Assembly (NCBI GenBank): GCA_037501455.1
Contig: CM074861.1
Location: 99,053,001-99,117,000, forward strand
Length of the DNA stretch: 64,000 nt
Direction of reading: 5' to 3'
Source of the DNA: Lantana camara
Taxonomy: Eukaryota; Streptophyta; Magnoliopsida; Lamiales; Verbenaceae
The position numbers and the translations under genes are program-made. This document shows, one piece after another, positions 56,837 through 64,000 of this stretch. Below the pieces are notes generated by a model. It worked only from the letters and a program-made list of their open reading frames with translations, was not told where the DNA came from and did no database searches. Within the stretch, counting starts at the first letter, position 1, and each line of letters starts with the position of its first letter.

Positions 56837-57364
56837 TTAGTACATTAGTAATTTTATACATATACATGTATATATATAATATATTATATAATACATACAT
56901 ATATATACATATAAAAGAAATTTCAAAAAAAAAAAAAAAAGGTTGATAGGATTTCTTCCGACGGCGAAATTTTAAAAACGCGCCTCAGGGTTTTTTCTGC
57001 AAAAATTTGAAAACATAGGGTTTTATATGATAATTTTTTTTCACGGGGTCTTTTTTTATCATTTCACATGACACAGGGGTTTCCTTGCAAAAAACCCAAA
57101 TATAATGTTGGGGTAAATTTGTCATTTTATGCGAAAAAGTGAAGAAAAATCCAATATCACACGCAGTAAACGCGCTTGTGATTCAAAAACACGTCTTAGG
57201 GGTTTTTTTGCAAAAATTTGAAAACATAGGGTTTTATATGAGAATTTATTTTTCACGGGGTCTTTTTTGTTCATTTCACATGACACAAGGGGTTTCCTTG
57301 CAAAAAACCCAAAAAATATATAATATCTCTCTCTTTATCATTCAAAAAATAAAGAATAAAATAA
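56837..57364. repeat. AT-rich matrix and duplicated AACCC-rich end sequence
   Basis: After the Harbinger insertion the (TA)-rich matrix resumes, then two related blocks at about 56,985-57,090 and 57,190-57,310. Both contain CAAAAATTTGAAAACATAGGG, TTCACGGGGTCTTTTTT and CATGACACA(A)GGGG. They look like tandem copies of the end of a MULE-like element in the opposite orientation to 52,160-52,400. No gene. Confidence 0.6.
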
Positions 57365-57824
57365 AGGGAGAATTACATACGGGTACCTAAGGTTTGGCCT
57401 AATTACCGAGAGATCCACATAACTTTGAATTTTACATGATAGTCCCTAAGGTTTGATTCCGTTAGAAGTCCCTGTTGACCGTTAGGATTCCGTCAACCCC
57501 TGAATTTTTTCTTCCGAAATTGCCCCTGATTTTTTTTAGGGAGAATTACATACAGGTCCCTAAAGGTTTGGTCTAATTACCGAGCGGTCCACATAACTTT
57601 GGATTTTACATGATAGTCCCAAACCTTTAGGGACCTGTATGTAATTCTCCCTAAAAAAATCAGGGGCAATTTCGGAAGAAAAAATTCAGGGGTTGACGGA
57701 ACCCTAACGGTCAAGAGGGATTTCTAACGGAATCAAACCTTAGGGACTATCATGTAAAATCCAAAGTTATGTGGATCGCTCTGTAATTAAGCCAATCCTT
57801 AGGGACCCGTATGTAATTCTCCCT
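57365..57824. mobile_element. Nested fold-back (long inverted repeat) element
   Basis: Outer ends AGGGAGAATTACATACGGG and its complement at 57,806-57,824. The left arm also contains GATTCCGTTAG and CGTCAACCCCTGAATT, mirrored on the right. Inside, at 57,538-57,652, is a second, near-perfect palindrome with the same terminus (AGGGAGAATTACATACAGG). Almost the whole 460 bp can fold on itself. Non-coding. Confidence 0.85.
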
Positions 57825-58011
57825 AAAATAAAAGATATAAAATATTGAATACTATAATAAGGGCATAAAGGACATTTCCCACCCAATTATGTACTGAAAT
57901 AGCGATGACCTCATTGATTCGGGAATCAAAACCATGTGCCATAATGTAAAATCCCGAAGTATTGGACTCAAATATGAAATATCATGGATAATTTTCAAAA
58001 ATTTCCCGTGA
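57825..58011. other. Short spacer between two fold-back elements
   Basis: AT-rich, non-coding; nothing recognised. Confidence 0.6.
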
Positions 58012-58332
58012 GTTGAAAATTTTTTAGTTTGCTCCCCAATTTCAAAAAAATTTTAGTTCACTCCCCAGATGAGATGCATATTTTGAGTTTACTCCCTATT
58101 TTTTCGGCCATATACCACATATGACGATTTAGATACAACATATGGCCAAATAAATACTACATATGGCGATTTAGTTAAACTCAAAAATCGTGTACCTAAA
58201 CCGTCATATGGTGTATATTTTTCGCCGTATGTGGTATCTACCCCATAAAATGGGGAGTAAACTCAAATTATGCATCTCATCTGGGGAGTGAACTAAATTC
58301 TTTTTTTAAATTGGGGAGCAAACTGAAAATTG
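58012..58332. mobile_element. Second fold-back MITE
   Basis: The left arm (GAAAATTTTTTAGTTTGCTCC, then GTTCACTCCCCAGATGAGATG, then GAGTTTACTCCC) is mirrored by the right arm (GGGAGTAAACTC, CATCTCATCTGGGGAGTGAAC, GGGGAGCAAAC). Arms are about 100 bp. The loop carries ATATGGC/CCATATG motifs that are also partly inverted. Different family from the element at 57,365. Boundaries are accurate to about 10 bp. Confidence 0.8.
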
Positions 58333-58435
58333 ACTCCACAATTGGGGATTTTTCCATAGTTCCCCGAAATATCATCCATGCGAGGGAGTTAATCAAATTA
58401 TTTATAATAATCGCTTCCCAGTTCCCATTTATAAG

Positions 58436-58795
58436 GTGTTGACTCATTTGCATGTGCAGATGAATATTTTTTCCTTCATGAGGCTCTCTCAACTTCTCCA
58501 AAATTTTAAGTTCGTCTTCCATTCTCGAGTTTTTATGATGATCCTTACTCTTTTTAGCATCATTTTCACACCAATAATAGCTTTCGAGTGCTTCCTTGTG
58601 TCGAACTTCGTTTTAGACACTCGATTATTTATGTTCTACAAACTAGCATGCTTGTCATACATTCTTACAATATCGAGTCCCAAGAATGCATCTCTTGTTG
58701 GCATAGGAGCATATATACGTGCTCCTTCCGACATCAAGGATCGCTTGCTAGCTCGAAACGCAATATTAATTCTAATGAACACAAAAAGCTTGTGA
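58436..58795 (+). CDS. Hypothetical 119-codon ORF with hydrophobic middle (doubtful)
   Basis: Starts at MLTHLHVQMN. Residues about 30-55 (FMMILTLFSIIFTPIIAFECF) could be a membrane segment, and the C-terminus reads SPKNASLVGIGAYIRAPSDI. I recognise no family. The neighbours are MITEs, so this may be a relic of a transposon or of a host exon. Confidence 0.2.
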   Translation: MLTHLHVQMNIFSFMRLSQLLQNFKFVFHSRVFMMILTLFSIIFTPIIAFECFLVSNFVLDTRLFMFYKLACLSYILTISSPKNASLVGIGAYIRAPSDIKDRLLARNAILILMNTKSL

Positions 58796-59275
58796 TATGA
58801 AAATTAACATATAAAACCCTCTGTTTTCAAAATATTTGCATAGCAAACCCTAAAATTTTCTAGTGTTCAATACGCGCTTTTAGCGCTACTAGAACTATAA
58901 TTTTCTCTATTTATTGGACACAAGATGACTAATTTACCTTTTTATATTGTGATATACATCTCATATCTCTCTGTATTGTTCAATATTTTTTTTATATGCA
59001 CAAAAACTCCTGTATAAAATAAAAAATTGCATGAAGAACCCTATAAACAGACAAAAAGAAAAAATGTAATCAATAAATAGACAATAGATATTGGAAAATG
59101 AAACTCGAAATTTACATTTAATTTGTGAGAGTAAACTAGAGAGATTATATTTCAATTATAATGATATCATTTAAAGGGTCAGTGTGCAAATATATTTAAA
59201 ACACAGGGTCTTTTATATTAATTTTTATAACATAGGATTATTTTTACCCATTTCACCTAACATAGGGGGTATGGT
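58790..59275. mobile_element. MULE-like MITE
   Basis: The left end AAAATTAACATATAAAACCC, then TCTGTTTTCAAAATATTTGCA, is mirrored at 59,186-59,226 by TGCAAATATATTTAAAACA, then CAGGGTCTTTTATATTAATTTT. Inverted arms are about 40 bp and imperfect, with further AACATAGG motifs outside. The interior is AT-rich with no ORF. The ends share the ACCCTGTGTTTT theme with the large MULE. No clean TSD was found, so the boundaries are approximate. Confidence 0.55.
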
Positions 59276-59393
59276 GTAGATAACTCAAATTTTAGCTTTC
59301 ACTCGTGTCGATGAAATCAATTAACTATAATGATAATATATTGTATTCGATATTTAATTAATCATTTTTCCTAAATTTTTCATTAATCACATC

Positions 59394-60176
59394 TGATATG
59401 GCATAATAGTACAGGGCCACGTGGCCACCCCCTGTTGGCACCACGTGGACCCCCGCGCCAACCTGGACGAACCAGGAACGACCTCTTTGACAGGTCGTCA
59501 GATCGATATCATTTCCTCAGGTCATCAGATCTGCTTGAGGACACCAGATCGGTTGGCATACCATCTGATCATCAGATCAACAGATCGATCTGCTCTCTCC
59601 TATGAGGAAACCCGCAGCATTAAGGATCCCGGAAGGCAATATCGATCTCCAGATCGATATCATACGTCACCGGACACCCGAATACTGTAAAGCACTCCTG
59701 TCGGGACACGTGTACCCTCCTCATTCCCTGGAACAGGCGTACTACGGCTCATTAATGACCGTCAGTCCCTGCTTTTACCCAAAGGGGAAAGAAGGTACAA
59801 ACGACCCGCCTCAAGCCGGTTCCATCGTCCGACATCCAGATCGACGACTGGCAACGCCATTAATGCACACCTACAGTACACACACTACTGTGTCATTTGG
59901 CCATGGCTATAAATACTCGCCCTTTGAACAGTAGTTGGTAAGCCTTTAATACGCATTCAATTGCATTTATTCTCTCTCTAAAGAGCCCCATTACTGACTT
60001 GAACGTCGGAGTGCCAAACTTGGGTAAAACCCCAAGTCCCCCAAGTTGGTTTCGAGCTCACGTTTGTTAATGCTTTCAGGTCGATAAAGAACCCACTCAA
60101 ACAAATTCTTGACTGATTGACCCATATCTGACAGCCAGATCGACCACGTCAGATCGACCAGATTTGAGCCAGATCA
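59394..60176 (+). repeat. 5' LTR of a Tat-lineage Ty3 element
   Basis: 783 bp. The termini TGATATGGC and GCCAGATCA are near-perfect short inverted repeats and obey TG..CA. A TATA box (GGCTATAAATACTCG) lies near 59,905. About ten CAGATC motifs, many as CAGATCGAT or CAGATCGAC, cluster at 59,498-59,655 and 60,134-60,175. The end is set 3 bp before the primer-binding site. The partner LTR is outside the window. Confidence 0.72.
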
Positions 60177-60179
60177 GTT

Positions 60180-60197
60180 TGGCGCCGTCTGTGGGAA
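60180..60197 (+). other. Primer-binding site of the Tat-lineage element
   Basis: TGGCGCCGTCTGTGGGAA, three bases after the LTR end. This is a frequent PBS form in plant Tat-type elements; the exact tRNA (Asp-like) is not certain. Confidence 0.7.
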
Positions 60198-60288
60198 ACT
60201 CCTTTTCACATCGACCTAGATAAAAGCCCCCTTTATCTCCTTTTCAAGTACGATAGTTAACACGAGGAACACCAACCGCGACGAGGAC

Positions 60289-62913
60289 ATGGAGGAGGCT
60301 GCCAAAGGCAGGCATGACTACAACGCGCCGCTTGGCAACACCTCCGCTGTCCCACCGGTCGGTCCCAACACCAACGTTCCCCAGCCTCCGCTGGAGGCTA
60401 CTCCCAGGTACACCGTCACCTAGGCGGACCTGGATACCTTCCTCGACCAGTGGCGGGTCGAGATCGAGCGTGCCCAAACAGAAGGCCGCGAACCCAGGCG
60501 CCCCGAGCTTCCAAGGGCCAGCCCAACCACCACCATACCTAGCCCCGTGGTGGGCAATGCGCTGGCCCCCTCCGTCCAAGCATACGGGAACCCCGTTCCC
60601 TATGTCTTTCAACCGCTCGATGGGCGACCTGCGCAGATCATCTGGGGCCTTAGTCCTCAGATCGGAGCGGGACAGATCCAAGGATTCGCTCCGCCACCAC
60701 CACCCCCCGTTGCGAGCAAAGAAGTCCCCCGTGAAGGCCATGGGGACTCCGACCACCCCAGCCGCAACAACCGCGGTAAACGCGTGGTCGACGAGGATAA
60801 TGAAGAATTCGACGACCTTTGAGATCGGATTCCCCCTCGATCCGCTAGGGAGGAGGCCGCCAGAATCGCCGCGGCTCGCGCGGGGAGAGAACAGGATTAT
60901 TGTGTGGACCCGCCTCGAAAAAAGGTCCAAGACCGCCTGGGTGACCGTGGCTCCCACGTCACCTAGAGGCAGGTCGATCTTCGAGAAGGGTTGAACCGAC
61001 GCCCTTTCCGTTACCGCAGTGACAGAGAAGAAGCTTCCCCCTTCTGCGAGGACATTCTCCGCACGACCTGTGATGGAGATCGAATTCCGACCGGCCTGCC
61101 CATGTATAACGGGACCACAGATCCCGAAAAACATGTGACAGCCTTCGAGAACCGGATGTTTCTACACTCCCATCCCCAACAGATTTGGGCTAAGCTCTTC
61201 GTCACCACGCTGACGGGCCCCGCTCAAGATTGGTTCATCCGCCTGCCACCGCGGTGCATAACGACCTACAACCGGTTCGTAGATCGGTTCACGGCACACT
61301 TTTCCTCGATGACTGGAGAAAAGCTTCCCCCCTCTTACCTCAACAGCATCTACCAGAGAGAGGGTGAGTCGTTGCGGGATTTCATGACCCGTTTCTCGAG
61401 GGAAGTGGTTCGGGTCGAGAACCCGACGGTGGACACCTTGCTCTCGGTGGTCCATCGGGGTCTCCGCAACCGCTTATGGGCAGATGAGATCGTCAGGGCC
61501 GGACCTCGAAACCTGATGGAAATACAAGATATTGCCCACGGCTTCATGCGTGTTGAGGAGATAGCCCTCGCACATGGACCTCCGTTTCGATCTGAGAGGC
61601 AGGTCATTGGGTCCAGCTCGCCCCAATACCGGAAGGGGAACGAGCAAAAGAAAATCAAGGGGAAAGTCGACCAACCGACCCAGGTCGACCGACGAAACTA
61701 CGTCCCCTTGACCAAGTCCATTGACCAGATCTACGTGGTCATGGACCAAAGTCCTCTGAAGAAACCAAAGCCCATCCGAGAGGGCCCGAAGGCTGAGAAA
61801 TCGGGAAAGTTCTGTGGCTACCATCAGCAATGGGGCCACACGACCGCGGAATGTAACGCCCTCCGTGATGAGATCGAAAGACTCATTCAAGGAGGGCATC
61901 TGAAGGATTTTGTTCGACGCATCGACCACTACTCTGAGAAGGCGGGGAGGTCGAGCGATCGCAACCGGTCCAGGTCTAGATCTCCCCCTAAACGATCTGA
62001 GAAGCAGCCACTGGAAAGAGCTGAAGACAATCCCCCTACTCACGGCAAGATCTATATGATAGCCGGGGGGCACGAGGGCGGCGACTCCAATGCAGCTCGA
62101 AAGAGGAACATCAGGCGAGCAGCTCGAGAGTTCAATGGCCCCCACGAAGAGGTCTTCCAGATCGATCAGGGTAGAGAGTGGGAAAGGCAGGAGGTTAGCT
62201 TTAGTGAGAGTGATAGCCGTCTGGGCCCCCATCGGGAAGGTGATACGCCTAGCTGTCCGATGGTGGTGACCTTAGGCGTGGCTAATTATGATGTAACCAA
62301 ATGCCTAGTTGATAATGGAAGCAACTCGAATATTATCCCTTACTCGACTCTTGTAAAAATGAAGTTGCATAACCTAAAGCTCGATCCGATCCGAACACCG
62401 CTTTCCGGGTTCGGTGGATAGGAAGTCATACCGTTAGGGCGCATCCGACTCCTCACCTCGATGGGAACATCCCCCAAGAGGGTGACCCAGGAGGTCGAGT
62501 ACGTCATCGTCAATATGCCCCTAGCGTATAACATGATCTTCGGCCGACCTGGCCTTATTCAGTTCAAAGCAATCATCTCAACATACCATCAAAAGCTGAA
62601 AATGCCCATCCCGAACGGGGTCGGAGAGGTGACTTGCGATGTCATGGACAGTTGGGCTTGTTACGCCATCGTTCTCAAAAAGCCATCCGGAAAAAAGGCA
62701 GAGGAAGAGCTCGACCTCCAGACCTATGCTGACGGGGAGATCGAGCTACCCACGAAGGAGAGTGAAGCTGAGAGATCCCCAGCAGCTCGAAAAAGAAAGG
62801 CCAGCGAGCGGCTCGAGCCCTCGGAAGAGCTAAGAAAAATCGCCCTGATCCCTGGAGACAGCAATAAAACCACCAAGATAGGGGCGAACATGCACCCCAA
62901 CATGAGGTCATGA
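60289..62913 (+). pseudogene. Degenerate gag-protease frame of the Tat-lineage element
   Basis: One continuous frame from the ATG at 60289 (MEEAAKGRHD) to 62913 with four in-frame stops: TAG 60421, TGA 60820, TAG 60964 and TAG 62419. The gag domain is around 61,080-61,560 (PTGLPMYNGTTDPEKH, QDWFIRLP). A zinc-knuckle-like CGYHQQWGHTTAEC follows near 61,810. The protease has DNGSNSNIIP near 62,310. The part after the last stop (62,422-62,913) continues the protease-to-RT linker (NMIFGRPGL). Structural and protease functions are lost. The sequence is GC-richer than its surroundings, as is usual for this lineage. Confidence 0.85.
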
Positions 62914-63691
62914 TGATAGAATTCCTGAGAGACAACTCGGATATTTTCGCTTGGGCAGCCAAGGATCTGATCGGCGTCGATCCGAAGGTAATTTGCCACC
63001 GGCTCGGGATCGATCCGTCGGTCAAGCCCATCAAACAAAAGTTAAGACCGCAAAGCCGAGCTCGTAACGATATCATTGAGGCGGAGGTCAATAAACTCCT
63101 CGACGCTAGATACGTTACTCCTGCTCAATACGTTGACTGGTTGTGCAACGTAGTCCTCGTGCAAAAAACGGGCGGGAAATGGAGAATGTACAACGACTTC
63201 ACCGACCTCAACAAGGCATGCCCGAAAGACCCGTATCCGTTGCCCCGCATCGACCAGCTCGTCGACTCGACAGCTGGATGCGAGATGCTCAGCATGATGG
63301 ATGCCTTCCAGGGATATTACCAGATCTCTATGGCCCCCGAAGATCGGAAGCATACAGCCTTCATCGTGGTAAAGGGAATATACTGCTTCAAGGTCATGCC
63401 CTTTGGGCTAAAGAACGCGGGAGCCACGTACCAAAGGTTGGTCAACTTGATGTTTAAGGATAAGATCGGGAAAACCATGGAGGTCTACGTCGACGACATG
63501 ATCGTGAAGAGCCGCTGGGCGTACCATCATCTAGATCATCTGCGCAGATCGTTCGAGATCTTACGACAATATGGGATGAAGCTCAACCCTGACAAGTGCA
63601 CGTTTGGGGTCGAAGGAGGGAAGTTCTTGGGGTATATGGTGAGCCAACGGGGCATCGAGGCCAATCCCACCAAGATCCAGGCCATCCGGAT
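62910..63691 (+). pseudogene. Reverse transcriptase fragment of the Tat-lineage element
   Basis: Starts MMIEFLRDNSDIFAW in a different frame from gag-protease, so one frameshift lies at 62,905-62,915. The RT domain follows: YPLPRIDQLVDSTAGCEMLS, MMDAFQGYYQI (first catalytic Asp), VMPFGLKNAGATYQ, and EVYVDDMIVKS (catalytic DD). It stops being RT at 63,691, after NPTKIQAIR, where another LTR begins; the last codons of the open frame are LTR sequence. RNase H and integrase would lie beyond that insertion, outside the window. Confidence 0.88.
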
Positions 63692-64000
63692 TGATAACTC
63701 GTTAATTCGTCATTTGTCCAATTAAATTTTACCCCGAATTGTGCTTTACTTGATACTATCTTGAAAGAAATTGATGCTTGGTGGTTTTATTGCAGAATCG
63801 GGACTTGAATACGAAATTGCAACGAAATTGGTGCGAATTTAATCGTTTCATGAAGAAATTTTGGTAAAAGCCGGACTTACTGCATCGTTGACTTGTTGAG
63901 TAATTTATTGTGATGAAATTGGGAAGCTACGTTGAAATGCATGCATGCACTAGTAATTGGATATAAGTGCTAAAGTGATTTTAGAATGTTAGTGGGTTGA
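63692..64000. mobile_element. Start of an inserted LTR, same family as the 34.5-kb solo LTR
   Basis: From TGATAACTCGTTA the sequence aligns with the reverse complement of 35,880-36,186 (TTTTACCCCGAATT, TGATA, TATTGCAGAAT, AATACGAAAT, TTCATGAAGAAAT). It interrupts the Tat-lineage RT frame. Only 309 bp are present, so whether it is a solo LTR or a full element cannot be told. Confidence 0.82.

Noticed and set aside
60244..61134. 296-codon minus-strand frame opposite the Tat gag, and a 252-codon one at 61474-62232
   Set aside because: Antisense shadows in GC-rich coding sequence; the plus strand carries the recognisable gag, zinc-knuckle and protease motifs.
1..64000. Search for a microbial defence, phage or biosynthetic system
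   Set aside because: The sequence is plant nuclear DNA dominated by retroelements and receptor-kinase pseudogenes; nothing supports a bacterial-type system, tRNA, rRNA or viral gene set.

Overview
This is nuclear DNA from a flowering plant, almost certainly a eudicot. The evidence is GT-AG introns, plant LRR-XI receptor kinases, plant retrotransposon lineages (Tekay chromovirus, Tat, TRIM), a MULE, and a plant-type polyamine transporter next to a mitochondrial RPS11-like gene. I would guess an asterid, but the sequence does not prove the species. Most of the 64 kb is mobile DNA or its debris. The only host gene that looks intact is the polyamine transporter at 49.4-51.8 kb.

Region by region: (1) 1.6-7.6 kb and 25.5-39.3 kb hold five minus-strand copies of one HSL1-like LRR receptor kinase. 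All five carry frameshifts, nonsense codons or deletions. Copies 1/2 and 4/5 share a near-identical block, so the cluster has evolved by unequal exchange as well as by decay. (2) 7,661-25,547 is one composite retroelement insertion that splits the cluster: three 2.56-kb LTRs and two full-length 1,525-codon gag-pol ORFs of a Tekay-like chromovirus in tandem, with a complete 464-bp TRIM fused to the 3' side. A single 5-bp target duplication (ATTTG) flanks the whole assembly. (3) 28,738-31,602 is a solo LTR of a related chromovirus. 34,522-36,186 is a solo LTR of another family, and its exact empty site survives in the duplicated block. (4) 39,679-48,213 is a MULE with a 9-bp TSD, a multi-exon transposase gene and a convergent small GRF-zinc-finger/transmembrane gene. 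A third chromovirus solo LTR sits inside a transposase exon. (5) 48.2-51.9 kb is a broken RPS11-like gene followed by the polyamine transporter. (6) 52-59.3 kb is AT-rich repeat DNA with a small solo LTR, a Harbinger-type TIR element carrying exons of an LHW-like bHLH gene, a nested MITE, two fold-back elements and a MULE-like MITE. (7) 59,394 to the end is the 5' part of a degenerate Tat-lineage Ty3 element, cut at 63,692 by an LTR of the same family as the 34.5-kb solo LTR.

The genes do not form an operon or pathway. The region is a decaying tandem receptor-kinase cluster that has taken repeated insertions. Target duplications, empty sites and shared mutations allow the order of events to be partly read. 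I see no tRNA, rRNA or CRISPR, and no bacterial-type feature.
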